Shown piece after piece: positions 43,126 to 52,199 of a stretch of DNA of 64,000 bases. The notes under the pieces were generated by a model, which worked only from the letters and a program-made list of their open reading frames with translations, had not been told where the DNA came from and did no database searches. Position 1 is the stretch's first letter; every line of letters starts with the position of its first letter. Source of the stretch: Gemmatimonadaceae bacterium (GTDB taxonomy: Bacteria; Gemmatimonadota; Gemmatimonadetes; Gemmatimonadales; Gemmatimonadaceae); the NCBI GenBank assembly GCA_025931335.1, contig JAICNG010000001.1:1-64000 (forward strand), read 5' to 3'. The position numbers and the translations under genes were made by a program.

Positions 43126-44577
43126 ATGAGCTTTCTCGCCCCCCTCGCCAACATCCTCCGCGCGCGGCGCGATCTCGCCGGGTTCCTCCTCGGGCTCCAG
43201 CGTGAGCAGGGAGATGTCGCGCGCGCGACGGTGGGGAATCTCCGCGTTCACCTGCTCGCGCATCCCGATCAGGTGCGCGACGTCCTCGTGACCCATCAGC
43301 GCGCGTTCACGAAGGGGCACGTACTCCAGCGCGCGAAGATCTTGCTTGGCGAAGGCCTCCTCACCAGCGAAGGGGAGTTCCACCTCCGCCAGCGTCGTCT
43401 CGTTCAGCCGGCGTTTCACCGGCAGCGGATTGCCGCGTACGCGCAGGACATGGTGGATCGCGCGTGGATCACCGCCGACCGATGGTGGGATGGCGAGACG
43501 GTCGACATGGATCACGAGATGATGCAGCTCACCCTCGCCATCGTCGCCCGCACGTTGTTCGACGCCGACGTCGACGCGGAGGCGGACGAGATCGGCGTCG
43601 CACTCACCGAAGCGCTGCACCTCTTTCAGACCGTGTTCATCCCGGGGATGCATCTGCTCGATCGCCTCCCACTGCCGCACACACGGCGGTTCGCCCGCGC
43701 TCGCGGGCGGCTGGACGCGACCATCTACCGCCTCATCGCCGAGCGACGCGCCGAGCGCGCGCGGGGGAAGGAGCGAGGTGACCTGTTGTCGATGATGCTG
43801 TCCGCGCAGGATGCCGAAGGGGACGGCGGGAGCATGACGGACGAGCAGCTGCGCGACGAGGCGATGACGCTCTTCCTCGCCGGTCACGAAACGACCGCCA
43901 ACGCGCTTACGTGGACCTGGTACCTGCTTTCCCAACACGCGGACGTCGCGGGGCGATTGCACGACGAGGTCGATCGCATCCTCGGGCAGCGACGCGCCAC
44001 GGCCGACGATCTCGCGAGCCTCTCCTATACGCGCATGGTGCTGTCAGAATCGATGCGACTGTACCCGCCAGCGTATGCGATTGGGCGGCGGGCGCTCGAG
44101 GACTACCCGGTGCCGGGGATCGTAATTCCTCGCGGGGCACTCGTCGTCGTGAGTCCACTCGTCACGCAGCGCGACGCGCGCTGGTTTCCCGACCCGGCGC
44201 GGTTCGATCCCGAGCGATGGACCCCCGAGGCGCAGGCGGCACGACCGAAGTTCTCCTATTTCCCTTTCGGCGGCGGCACGCGTATGTGCATCGGGGATCA
44301 GTTCGCGTGGACCGAGGGGATGCTCGTGCTCGCGACGCTCGCGCAGCGCTGGCGCGCGGAGCTGGCGGCGGGGCAGCGCGTGGCGATGCGGCCGATGATC
44401 ACGCTGAGGGCCCGATATGGGATGAGGTTGGTGCTACGTGAGAGGCGGCAGGGGTCAAGGGGTCAAGGGATCGAGGGATCGGAGGGATGGAGAGGCGGCG
44501 CGGTTTCGTCGCTGCCGCCTCCTTCAGATGAGCAGGCGGCCGCGGGCCGCCTGCCGTTCCATCCCCCGATCTCCTGA
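43126..44577 (+). CDS. Cytochrome P450
   Basis: 483 residues from ATG 43126. The I-helix is LFLAGHETTANALTWTW, the K-helix ExxR is ESMRLYPPAY, the PERF-like region is FDPERWTPE, and the haem loop FPFGGGTRMCIGDQFAW carries the axial Cys. No N-terminal membrane anchor is obvious, so it is a soluble bacterial P450; ferredoxin or reductase genes are absent nearby. After RYGMRLVLRERR the last 40 or so residues are encoded by the F3 element, a tail foreign to the family. Confidence 0.93.
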   Translation: MSFLAPLANILRARRDLAGFLLGLQREQGDVARATVGNLRVHLLAHPDQVRDVLVTHQRAFTKGHVLQRAKILLGEGLLTSEGEFHLRQRRLVQPAFHRQRIAAYAQDMVDRAWITADRWWDGETVDMDHEMMQLTLAIVARTLFDADVDAEADEIGVALTEALHLFQTVFIPGMHLLDRLPLPHTRRFARARGRLDATIYRLIAERRAERARGKERGDLLSMMLSAQDAEGDGGSMTDEQLRDEAMTLFLAGHETTANALTWTWYLLSQHADVAGRLHDEVDRILGQRRATADDLASLSYTRMVLSESMRLYPPAYAIGRRALEDYPVPGIVIPRGALVVVSPLVTQRDARWFPDPARFDPERWTPEAQAARPKFSYFPFGGGTRMCIGDQFAWTEGMLVLATLAQRWRAELAAGQRVAMRPMITLRARYGMRLVLRERRQGSRGQGIEGSEGWRGGAVSSLPPPSDEQAAAGRLPFHPPIS

Positions 44578-44603
44578 CCCCTGGACCCCTCGACCCTCGT
44601 CCT
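44442..44603. repeat. Family F3 palindromic element, copy c
   Basis: Left arm 44442-44491 (GGGGTCAAGGGGTCAAGGGA, GGGATCGGAGGGATGG units) faces 44560-44603 (TCCCCCGATCTCCTGACCCC then TGGACCCCTCGACCCTCG). The inner part CTGCCGCCTCCTTCAGATGA matches copy b in the opposite orientation. It separates the convergent P450 and LytR genes and encodes the P450 tail, whose stop is inside it. Confidence 0.85.
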
Positions 44604-45373
44604 CACATCGACTTCTCGATGAACTCCCGCACGCGCTCCCGGTAGCTCCGTCCCGTCGTCACGCGTGTTCCGTCGACGAGAATCAGCACGAAGTCCCCCT
44701 GGAACCAGGGCTGCATCTCGCGAATGCGGTCGACGTTCACGATCGAGGAGCGGTGCACGCGCAGGAATTTGTGGGGCGGCAACCGCTGCTCGAGACGAGC
44801 GAGGGTGTCGCGCTGCCGATAGAGCTCGCGGCCCACGTGCACGACGACGTGATCATCGGACGCTTCCACCCAGTCGATGTCCTCCACGCGAACGAAGAGC
44901 AGACGCCCATCGCGCTTGAGCGCGATGCGCCGCGGGACCGCCGTGCCTTCGCTCCGCAGCTGATCGAGGAGTGCGGCGAGGGGGGGCCGCGCCGCGGGGG
45001 CCGGATCGCGCAGCTGCGATTTCGCGCGCGCGATCGCCTGATGGAACCGCGTGCGACTGACCGGCTTCATCACGTAGTCGAGGGCGTGCGCATCGAATGC
45101 CTTGACCGCGTACTCATCGAACGCGGTGACGAAGATCGTCGTCGGCATCGACTCGGCGCCCACCTCGTCGACCACCGCGAGCCCGTTGAGCTCGGGCATC
45201 TGGATGTCGAGGAGCACGAGCGACGGCTGTTGAGAGCGAATCGCCTCCACGGCGTCGCGGCCGTTCCCACACTCTCCGATGACCGCGATCTCGGGATCGT
45301 CGGCGAGCAGGCCGCGGAGATGCTGGCGCGCCAGCGGCTCATCATCGACGATCAACGTGCGGATTTGCTCCAT
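44603..45373 (-). CDS. LytR/AlgR-type response regulator (LytTR domain)
   Basis: 256 residues from ATG 45373. The receiver domain has the acidic pair DDEPLARQHL, phospho-Asp in LLDIQMPELNG, Thr VTAFDEYAVKAF and Lys YVMKPVSR. The C-terminal 110 residues form a LytTR DNA-binding domain (EDIDWVEASDDHVVVHVGRE; FLRVHRSSIVNVDRIREMQ). It lies 14 bases downstream of the sensor kinase and should be its partner; targets unknown. Confidence 0.95.
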   Translation of the reverse strand: MEQIRTLIVDDEPLARQHLRGLLADDPEIAVIGECGNGRDAVEAIRSQQPSLVLLDIQMPELNGLAVVDEVGAESMPTTIFVTAFDEYAVKAFDAHALDYVMKPVSRTRFHQAIARAKSQLRDPAPAARPPLAALLDQLRSEGTAVPRRIALKRDGRLLFVRVEDIDWVEASDDHVVVHVGRELYRQRDTLARLEQRLPPHKFLRVHRSSIVNVDRIREMQPWFQGDFVLILVDGTRVTTGRSYRERVREFIEKSM

Positions 45374-45387
45374 CGGAACTCCGGTCG

Positions 45388-46668
45388 TTAGGTGCCCGCG
45401 GACTCGTCACGCGGGCGGAAGGGGATGACGATATCGACGACGAACCCGCCGTCGCGGCCACCCTGGGCGTTGAACCCGTGCTCAGCGCCGTACAGGTGCT
45501 CCAGCCGCGCCTTCGTGTTGCCCAGCCCAATGCCTTCGCCGGACGACTCCGAGCGCCGGGCGCGCGCACCAACGCCGTTGTCGGCGACCCGCAGGTGCAA
45601 GGACCCGTTCTCGCGATAGGCACGCACATCGACGTGGCCGGGCGCGGCCCGCGGCCCGATCCCGTGACGGATCGCGTTCTCCACCAGCGGCTGGAGAATG
45701 AAGTTCGGCACCAGCGCCTGCATCGTCTCGGGGGCGACGTCGACCGTCACGGTCAGCCGGTCGCGAAACCGGATTTGCTGGATCTCGACGTAGTGCTCGA
45801 GCAGCTCCAGCTCCCGCGACAGCGGCACCTCCTGCTCGCCCGCATTCCGCAACGACAACCGCAGCAGCTCGCTCAGCCCGGAGACCATGCGCTCCGCCAC
45901 ACGCGGATCGACGCCGATGAGCGCGGTGATCGTGTTGAGCGTATTGAAGAGAAAATGCGGCTGCAGCTGGAGCTTGAGCGTCTGCAGCTGTGCCCGGGCG
46001 AGACGCGCCTCGAGGTGCTCGCGGTCCCGCGCCTGACGGAAATAGCTGATCGCGAGCCGCTCGTGCCACGCCGTCGCATAGGTCGCCACCGCTCCGGCAA
46101 GCGCGAGCAGCAGGACCTTCGCGCTCTCGTCGAGGAGCGAGACGCCCGAGACGCCCGGCGCGGCCAGCGGGGACGTGGTCACGATACGCCCCGACATCAC
46201 GAAATAGTGCACGAGGAGCGCGTACTGGGTGACGGCGAGCGCGGCGACGAGCGCTGCCCGCGCGGTCGATGACGCGATCGGACGCGCCGCGAGGATGACG
46301 AAATACGAAAGGAAGATCGGCGTCTTGAGCGCGAGCGCCGCGGACTGCGCGAGCGCATAGCCGAGGATGATCGCGCTCACCGCGGTGATGTCGACGAGCG
46401 GATTGGCGATGGAGAGCCAGCCCGGGAGGCGCTCGCGCCGGTAGAAGATCAGGTACTGCGCGACCGTCCATGCGAGCGTCGGCGCGAGGACGAGTACGTT
46501 CACCCGATTGAGTGCCGGCGTCAGGCTCGGTGCGTAGGCCAGAGCCGCAACCGCCAGCGCCGCCAGCACGCCAGCGCGCACACCATTGAGCAGCCGCTCG
46601 GCTCGCTCGCGCTGTGTGTCGAGGAGATGCCGCGCTGACTCAGCGCTCTTGGCGGGTTGATCGCTCAT
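45388..46668 (-). CDS. LytS-like sensor histidine kinase
   Basis: 426 residues. About six membrane helices in the first 200 residues, then the His_kinase domain: LKLQLQPHFLFNTLNTITAL with the phospho-acceptor His, and the ATPase parts ILQPLVENAIRHGI (N-box), VADNGVG and GEGIGLGNTKARLEHLYG. The membrane part has no known sensor fold. It overlaps neither neighbour, but the YceI gene stop lies one base upstream, indicating a YceI-LytS-LytR transcript. Confidence 0.93.
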   Translation of the reverse strand: MSDQPAKSAESARHLLDTQRERAERLLNGVRAGVLAALAVAALAYAPSLTPALNRVNVLVLAPTLAWTVAQYLIFYRRERLPGWLSIANPLVDITAVSAIILGYALAQSAALALKTPIFLSYFVILAARPIASSTARAALVAALAVTQYALLVHYFVMSGRIVTTSPLAAPGVSGVSLLDESAKVLLLALAGAVATYATAWHERLAISYFRQARDREHLEARLARAQLQTLKLQLQPHFLFNTLNTITALIGVDPRVAERMVSGLSELLRLSLRNAGEQEVPLSRELELLEHYVEIQQIRFRDRLTVTVDVAPETMQALVPNFILQPLVENAIRHGIGPRAAPGHVDVRAYRENGSLHLRVADNGVGARARRSESSGEGIGLGNTKARLEHLYGAEHGFNAQGGRDGGFVVDIVIPFRPRDESAGT

Positions 46669-47238
46669 CTACGCCTCGGAGCGCTCGACCGCTTCGACGT
46701 GGAGGACCAGCCGAACCGCATCATCGATCAGATACCGCCGCACGTCCCACCAGGGCGCGCGCCGAGACGGGCCCACACCGAAATCCGACCGGTGCAGGGT
46801 CACGTGGGCCCGCGCATGCATCCGACGCTGCGCGGCGTCGAACCGGCATTCGTCGACGTGGATCACCACCTCGCGCGCGGCCCCGCGCACCGTGAGGACG
46901 CCGATCACGCGCGCACCCGCGCGCCCGTCGGGGACGATGCGCTCACTTTGAAAGGTCGCTTCCGGACATCGGCGCGCGGCCAGGTAGCCGGCGCTGCTGA
47001 GATGCCAGTCGCGGAACCGGATACCGGTCGCGAGACCGACGATCGGGACGATCGCCGTCACCGACGAGGCCGAGAGGGCGCGCGGGTCCATTCCGAAGAT
47101 CTCTCCCCGCACATCACGGAACTCGCCGTGCACACGAAGGAACCCGAAATAGCGCACGTCGAAAGCGAGGCGCGAGCGACCCGAGTCGATCGACAGCGAT
47201 CCCGTGGGAGCGACCGCGCGGTCGCGCGCCTCCAGCAT
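46669..47238 (-). CDS. YceI-like domain protein
   Basis: 189 residues from ATG 47238 with GGAGG nine bases upstream; the frame extending to 47478 is antisense to the glycosidase end. Beta-rich YceI pattern: SGRSRLAFDVRYFGFLRVHG, SAGYLAARRCPEATFQSERI, VIGVLTVRGAAREVVIHVD, then HRSDFGVGPSRRAPW. YceI proteins bind isoprenoid-type lipids; no signal peptide is visible, so the placement is unclear. First gene of the operon with the two-component pair. Confidence 0.75.
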   Translation of the reverse strand: MLEARDRAVAPTGSLSIDSGRSRLAFDVRYFGFLRVHGEFRDVRGEIFGMDPRALSASSVTAIVPIVGLATGIRFRDWHLSSAGYLAARRCPEATFQSERIVPDGRAGARVIGVLTVRGAAREVVIHVDECRFDAAQRRMHARAHVTLHRSDFGVGPSRRAPWWDVRRYLIDDAVRLVLHVEAVERSEA

Positions 47239-47365
47239 GCGAACGAATCCTCCGAGGTTCGACGACGCTGCAAGGTAGCGTCGCCTGCCGCGAGGGCCGC
47301 GCGCCGTGCGGTGAGGGCGTCGCTCCGCGAGGCGAACCGCTTCGCGCGCCGCGCGAAAGCCGCGA

Positions 47366-48919
47366 TCATGGCGCCGTCGACGCCGGCGCGCGGGACGGAA
47401 GACGCACACGCACCACCCGGCTCTCGTTGCCCACGCGGTCCACGCCGCTGACGAGCACCTCCTCCGGCCGAGGCGCAACGCCGTCGAGCGTCAGAGCGTG
47501 TGCCCGCTGCCACCCAGGAAGCACGTGGGTCGCCCACGCACCGCCGGTGCGTGTTCGCACGATCCACCGCCAGATCGCCTCCTTGCCGCCCGGGAGCATG
47601 CGCACTCCCAGCCCGCCCGTCACCGTGTCGATGCGCGCGGAGACGATGGGGCGACGCGGCGGGACGCTGTCGAGCCAAGGTGTGGGGGGAACGAGGGCGG
47701 GCTCGGCGTACACGCCGCGCCCGAGCTGCGTCCCGATGCTGTCACGGTTCTCGAGAAAAACCTTCATGCTGAAGTGGATGTTGCCGGTGGCACCCGGCAC
47801 CTCTCTCGTCAGGCGCACCTGGTCGAGAATCTCGCCCGCCATCCACCGCCGCACGGAGTCGGCGGCGCCGACGCGGCTGGTGAAGTTCCCAGGCCAGAGA
47901 TGCCGCCGCTTCACGTTTTCCTGGACCCACCATGCAAGCAGGGTTGGATAGCTCTGCGCCGGTGGCTGAATCGGCCAGTAGAGTTGCGGTGCGAAGTAAT
48001 CCACCCACCCCTCGACCAGCCACTTCCGGGCGTCGGCGTAGATCTGCTCGTACGGATCGAACCCCTGAATCGTCGGCGGATGCCCGGGGCGCCAGATCCC
48101 GAACGGGCTCACACCGAACTTCACGCGCGGCTTGGTGCGCTTGATGGCGCGATAGAGCTCCCGCACGAAGGCATCGACGTTGCCACGCCGCCAGTCATCG
48201 CGCGACAGCTCGCCCGCGCCGCCAACGTAGCGCGCCCAGCTCACGCTGTCCGGAAACTCCAGCAGCGTGCCTGACGAGTCGCGCTCCTTGTAGGGATAGA
48301 AGTAGTCGTCGATCTGGACACCATCGATGTCGTACCGGCGGACGACGTCGGCGATGACGCGAACCGAGTACGCGCGCGCCGCCGGCAGACCGGGATCGAG
48401 CCAGAGGTGGCTGCCGTAGCGGAGCACGAGGTCGGGTTGCCGCCGCGAGACGTGGGTCGCGGCCGGCTCCGAGGTGGCGGACGGGTGACGCGCACGGAAC
48501 GGATTGAACCACGCATGCAGCTCGAGCCCGCGGCGATGCGCCTCGTCCACGGCGAACGCCAGCGGATCCCATTCGGGCTCCGGCGCCACGCCCTGCCGGC
48601 CGCTGAGATACTCGGACCATGGCTCGTGAGGCGAGGGGTAAAATGCATCGGCCGCCGGGCGAACCTGGAGGACGATCGCGTTGAGCCCGAGCGCGACGCT
48701 CCGATTGAGCACGTGGAGGAGCTCCTCCTGCTGCTCCCACGTCGAGAGTCCGGGTCGCGACGGCCAGTCGATGTTGGCCACCGAGGCGACCCACACCCCG
48801 CGGAACTCGCGGCGAACGGGGGGAGCCGAGTCCGGCGTCGAGGCGAGCTGCGCGCCGAGCGGAGGGACCGAGACGAGGATGGCGGCCGCGATGAGCGTGG
48901 CCGCGTTGGAGATCTTCAT
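47366..48919 (-). CDS. GHL10-family glycosidase-like exported protein
   Basis: 517 residues from ATG 48919. Signal peptide MKISNAATLIAAAILVSV ends LGAQL. The GHL10 (DUF187-like) TIM barrel follows: REFRGVWVASVANIDWPSRP, LNAIVLQVRPAADAFYPS, LELHAWFNPFRAR, DIDGVQIDDYFYPYKE with acidic residues, VKFGVSPFGIWRPGHPP. A C-terminal Ig-like domain of about 90 residues ends the protein. Family members are proposed to cut peptidoglycan or polysaccharides. F5 copy 1 lies in its upstream region. Confidence 0.9.
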   Translation of the reverse strand: MKISNAATLIAAAILVSVPPLGAQLASTPDSAPPVRREFRGVWVASVANIDWPSRPGLSTWEQQEELLHVLNRSVALGLNAIVLQVRPAADAFYPSPHEPWSEYLSGRQGVAPEPEWDPLAFAVDEAHRRGLELHAWFNPFRARHPSATSEPAATHVSRRQPDLVLRYGSHLWLDPGLPAARAYSVRVIADVVRRYDIDGVQIDDYFYPYKERDSSGTLLEFPDSVSWARYVGGAGELSRDDWRRGNVDAFVRELYRAIKRTKPRVKFGVSPFGIWRPGHPPTIQGFDPYEQIYADARKWLVEGWVDYFAPQLYWPIQPPAQSYPTLLAWWVQENVKRRHLWPGNFTSRVGAADSVRRWMAGEILDQVRLTREVPGATGNIHFSMKVFLENRDSIGTQLGRGVYAEPALVPPTPWLDSVPPRRPIVSARIDTVTGGLGVRMLPGGKEAIWRWIVRTRTGGAWATHVLPGWQRAHALTLDGVAPRPEEVLVSGVDRVGNESRVVRVRLPSRAPASTAP

Positions 48920-48984
48920 GCGGTAGAGGTTGTGGCGACAGCGTCGCTGGTGGCAAGGGCGTTTCGGGAGCCGTCCGGGCTCTT

Positions 48985-49161
48985 TTGCGCCACGAGCCGT
49001 AACGGCGGTATCACAGAGGGCACCGAGACGCACACAGGGACTCACAGAGGACCCCAACCGCAAGAGCTTTTTCCAAAAGCTTCGCGGTTGCAGTCCCTCC
49101 GTGAGTCCCTGTGGATGTCTCTGTGGCCTCTGTGATAACGCTGTGACGGCTCGTGGCGCAA
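48985..49161. repeat. Family F5 palindromic element, copy 1 (about 177 bp)
   Basis: Outer arms TGCGCCACGAGCCGTAACGG and CTGTGACGGCTCGTGGCGCA are near-perfect complements. Inside, CACAGAGG/GACTCACAGAGG units face CCTCTGTGATAACG/GAGTCCCTGTGG units around a hairpin AACCGCAAGAGC...GCGGTT. It lies between the divergent GHL10 (start 48919) and DUF885 (start 49212) genes. Copy 2 at 55001 also lies between divergent genes. Confidence 0.9.
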
Positions 49162-49211
49162 CGAACGGAGGACCCTTGCGCGATCCCCCTCCCCGCCGCA
49201 GCCTTTTCCGA

Positions 49212-51047
49212 ATGCGCCCTGCCCTCCTCGCGTTCGCGGCCCTCGTCGCCATCCAGACTGCGGCGACCGCGCAGCAACATCGCCCGCCCTCGCTCGCCGA
49301 GCTCGACCGACGGTTCCGCGACCTCGCACGCCCGGATCGTCCGCGCACGTCGAGCGACTCGGCGCGCCTCCGACAGCTTGCCGAGCTGTACCTCGAGTGG
49401 CAGGTCACCGAGTCCCCTGAGTTCGCGACGTTGATCGGGCACGCGGGGCACGACCACGCGTGGACGGACCTGTCCGCGAGCGCGATCGCACGGCGCAAGC
49501 GGGAAGCGGGGCGGACGCTCGCCGTCCTCAAGGTGGTCGATCGCCAACGGCTCTCGCCGGCTGACCGTCTCACCTACGATCTCCTCGAGCACGAGGGACG
49601 AAACGCCGTCGACCAGGCAAGGTTTCCGAGCGAGCTCATCCAGGTGACCGCGCTGAGCGGGATCCAGCGGGACATTCCCGACCTCGTCTCGCTCATGAAG
49701 GTCGCTCGCAGCGAGGACGCGATGGCGCTCTTCGCGCGGCTCCAGTCCTTTCCGCGACTCGTGAGGCAGGTGATCGCCCTGCTCGATACGGGACTCGCGC
49801 GCGGCATCACGCCGCCCCGCATCACGCTGCACGGCGTCGCCGACGCGGTGGGACGGCAGATCGTGGACGACCCCGCGATGAGCGTCATGCTCTCGCCCCT
49901 CGCGCACCTGCCACCGGCGATGCCGGAGGCCGAGCGCGCTCGACTGCGCGAGCGTGGCGCGGTGATCGTGCGGGACTCGGTGCTCCCCGCCTGGCGCCAG
50001 CTCCATCGCTTTCTCACCGAACGCTACGTTCCGGGCGCGCGCGAGAGCATCGGCCTGTCCGCGGTTCCCGATGGCGAGGCGTGGTACGCGTTCGCCGTCC
50101 GCCAATACACCACCACCGACATGACCGCGAGCGAGATTCACGCGCTCGGCCTGCGGGAAGTGGAGCGCATCCGTCGCGCGATGGACAGCGTCATCACGGC
50201 CACCGGGTTCACCGGTGGGTTCGGCGATTTCATTCAGTTCCTGCGCACCGATCCGCGCTTCTACTTCACCGATACGGCGAGCCTCTTGCGCGAGTATCGC
50301 GACATCGCGAAGCGCATCGACCCCGGCTTGATTCGCCTGTTCGGCCGCTTGCCGCGAGTGCCGTACGGCGTGATCGCGGTGCCCGCCTACGCCGAGCGCG
50401 ATGTCACGACGGCGTACTACATGCCCGGGTCGCCGGAGGCCGGCCGGCCCGGGTACTTCTACGCGAACACGTACGATCTCAAGGCACGACCCAAATGGGA
50501 GATGGAAGCGCTCACGGTGCACGAGGCGGTGCCCGGACATCACCTTCAGATCGCGCTCGCGCAGGAGCTCGAGAACGTTCCCGAGTTCCGCAAGCACCTC
50601 GGCTTCACCGCTTTCGTCGAGGGGTGGGGGCTCTACGCCGAATCGCTCGGCTCGGATCTCGGGTTGTACACCGATCCCTATTCGCGATTCGGCGCGCTCA
50701 CCTACGACATGTGGCGCGCCGTGCGTCTCGTCGTCGACACCGGCCTGCATTCGATGGGATGGTCGCGCCAGCAGGCGATCGACTTTTTCGCCGCCAACAG
50801 CAGCAAGCCGCTGCACGACATCACTGTCGAGGTCGATCGGTACATCTCCTGGCCGGGGCAGGCCCTCGCGTACAAGATCGGCCAGCTGAAGATCCTCGAG
50901 CTACGCGAGCATGCCACGCGCGAGCTCGGCGACGCGTTCGACGTACGCGCGTTCCACGATCAGGTGCTGGGTGCGGGCGCCGTGCCCCTCGGGATTCTCG
51001 ACGCGCGCATCCGCGAGTGGGTGACGCGCGAGAAGCAGCGCGTGTGA
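49212..51047 (+). CDS. DUF885 exported putative metallopeptidase
   Basis: 611 residues. ATG 49212 opens a signal peptide ending TAATAQQH; the frame is open back through F5 but without homology. HEAVPGHHLQIALAQE is an HExxPGHH metal-binding motif, accompanied by FVEGWGLYAESLGSDLG with a Glu likely to be the third ligand. DUF885 proteins are related to the M3/M32-like gluzincins. Expected to act outside the cytoplasm on peptides. Seven bases separate it from the DinB-like gene. Confidence 0.88.
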   Translation: MRPALLAFAALVAIQTAATAQQHRPPSLAELDRRFRDLARPDRPRTSSDSARLRQLAELYLEWQVTESPEFATLIGHAGHDHAWTDLSASAIARRKREAGRTLAVLKVVDRQRLSPADRLTYDLLEHEGRNAVDQARFPSELIQVTALSGIQRDIPDLVSLMKVARSEDAMALFARLQSFPRLVRQVIALLDTGLARGITPPRITLHGVADAVGRQIVDDPAMSVMLSPLAHLPPAMPEAERARLRERGAVIVRDSVLPAWRQLHRFLTERYVPGARESIGLSAVPDGEAWYAFAVRQYTTTDMTASEIHALGLREVERIRRAMDSVITATGFTGGFGDFIQFLRTDPRFYFTDTASLLREYRDIAKRIDPGLIRLFGRLPRVPYGVIAVPAYAERDVTTAYYMPGSPEAGRPGYFYANTYDLKARPKWEMEALTVHEAVPGHHLQIALAQELENVPEFRKHLGFTAFVEGWGLYAESLGSDLGLYTDPYSRFGALTYDMWRAVRLVVDTGLHSMGWSRQQAIDFFAANSSKPLHDITVEVDRYISWPGQALAYKIGQLKILELREHATRELGDAFDVRAFHDQVLGAGAVPLGILDARIREWVTREKQRV

Positions 51048-51054
51048 GGCCGGC

Positions 51055-51588
51055 ATGCCGCACGTGATGCTCGAGCGGCCCCCGGCCGACGAATACGCTC
51101 CCTACCAGGCGGGATACGTCGCCAGCGTGCCCGACGGCGACATCTTCGAGATCCTGTCGCGCCAGGGCACCGAGTTCCCAGGGTTCCTCCAGTCGCTGGG
51201 CGAGACGCGCGGAAATTATCGTTACGCGCCGGACAAGTGGTCGATCAAGGAGATGATCGGCCACGTCAACGACACCGAGCGCGTCTTCGCCTATCGTGCA
51301 CTTCGCTTCGCCCGCGGCGACACCACCCCGCTCGCCTCGTTCGAGCAGGATGAGTACGTCCCGACGGGGAACTTCGGCGTGCGCACCCTCTCGAGCCTCG
51401 CCGACGAATTCGCCCACCTGCGCGCCGCGACACTCGACCTCTACTATCACCTCGACGCGGACGCCCTTGCTCGGCGCGGCACCGCCAGCGGCTTCGTCGT
51501 CTCCGTGCGCGCGATGGCGTACGTGATCGCCGGTCACGTCGCGCATCATGAGCGGATTCTCATGGAGAGGTACGTGGAGGAGGCATGA
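51055..51588 (+). CDS. DinB family protein (DfsB-like)
   Basis: 177 residues from ATG 51055. KWSIKEMIGHVNDTERVFAY with the first metal-ligand His, and VIAGHVAHHERILMERYVEE with the other two, are the family hallmarks. It is longer than the DinB at 17350 and differs in sequence. Probably a metal-binding thiol-linked stress protein. The stop TGA is the first TGA of F2 copy b. Confidence 0.88.
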   Translation: MPHVMLERPPADEYAPYQAGYVASVPDGDIFEILSRQGTEFPGFLQSLGETRGNYRYAPDKWSIKEMIGHVNDTERVFAYRALRFARGDTTPLASFEQDEYVPTGNFGVRTLSSLADEFAHLRAATLDLYYHLDADALARRGTASGFVVSVRAMAYVIAGHVAHHERILMERYVEEA

Positions 51589-51675
51589 GGAATGAGAATC
51601 GAGGAATGCGGAAGCCGTTGAGCGGGCTGCTGCTGACATCGATTTCCTCACCGCTTGGTCCTCATTCCCCTCATT
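51586..51675. repeat. Family F2 palindromic element, copy b
   Basis: Left arm from the DinB stop (TGAGGAATGAGAATCGAGGA then ATGCGG) and right arm GATTTCCTCACCGCTTGGTC then CTCATTCCCCTCATT (to 51675). It lies downstream of the DinB-like gene and about 100 bases ahead of the DUF1761-like gene on the same strand. The remaining gap (51676-51774) holds the GC-rich leader of that gene. Confidence 0.82.
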
Positions 51676-51774
51676 TCATCGACGCCCGATCTCGCGCAAA
51701 ACCCCCGGAAGCGGTATTCTCACCCGCGCCCGGCGCGACGGCGCGCCGGCTCACCCCTGACGCGGGAGGTCTCA

Positions 51775-52191
51775 GTGCCCCAGATCGACGTGAACTGGCT
51801 CGCCATCATCGTCGCCGCCGTTGCCGCCTTCGCGCTCGGCGCGCTGTGGTATTCGCCCCCGCTGTTCGGTCGCCAGTGGATGACCGCTCACGGACACACT
51901 CCGGAGAAGCTGGCGGCCATGCAGTCGAGCATGGGCAAGACGTACACGTTCTCGTTCATCACGTACGTGATCATGGCGATGGTGATCGCCCTGCTCATGG
52001 GTCTCACCGGCGCCACGACGGCCATTCAGGGAATCGTGCTGGCGGTCCTCGCATGGCTCGGCTTCGGCTTCACGATCGGCCTCAACACCAATCTCTACTC
52101 CGACAAGCCGGCGGCCGCGTTCATGATCGACGCCGGATACCAGCTCGTGCACGTCATCCTGATGGGAGCGATCATCGGCGCCTGGCGCTAG
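51775..52191 (+). CDS. DUF1761-like membrane protein
   Basis: 138 residues from GTG 51775, preceded by GGGAGG six bases upstream. Four hydrophobic helices: NWLAIIVAAVAAFALGALWY, FSFITYVIMAMVIALLMGLT, TAIQGIVLAVLAWLGFGFTI and YQLVHVILMGAIIGAW. The Y-SPPLFGRQW motif after helix 1 is typical of DUF1761. Function unknown. Confidence 0.82.
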   Translation: MPQIDVNWLAIIVAAVAAFALGALWYSPPLFGRQWMTAHGHTPEKLAAMQSSMGKTYTFSFITYVIMAMVIALLMGLTGATTAIQGIVLAVLAWLGFGFTIGLNTNLYSDKPAAAFMIDAGYQLVHVILMGAIIGAWR

Positions 52192-52199
52192 GACCCAGC

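Noticed and set aside
48930..49211. N-terminal extension of the DUF885 protein through F5
   Set aside because: The signal peptide starts at 49212; the upstream frame only translates the palindrome.
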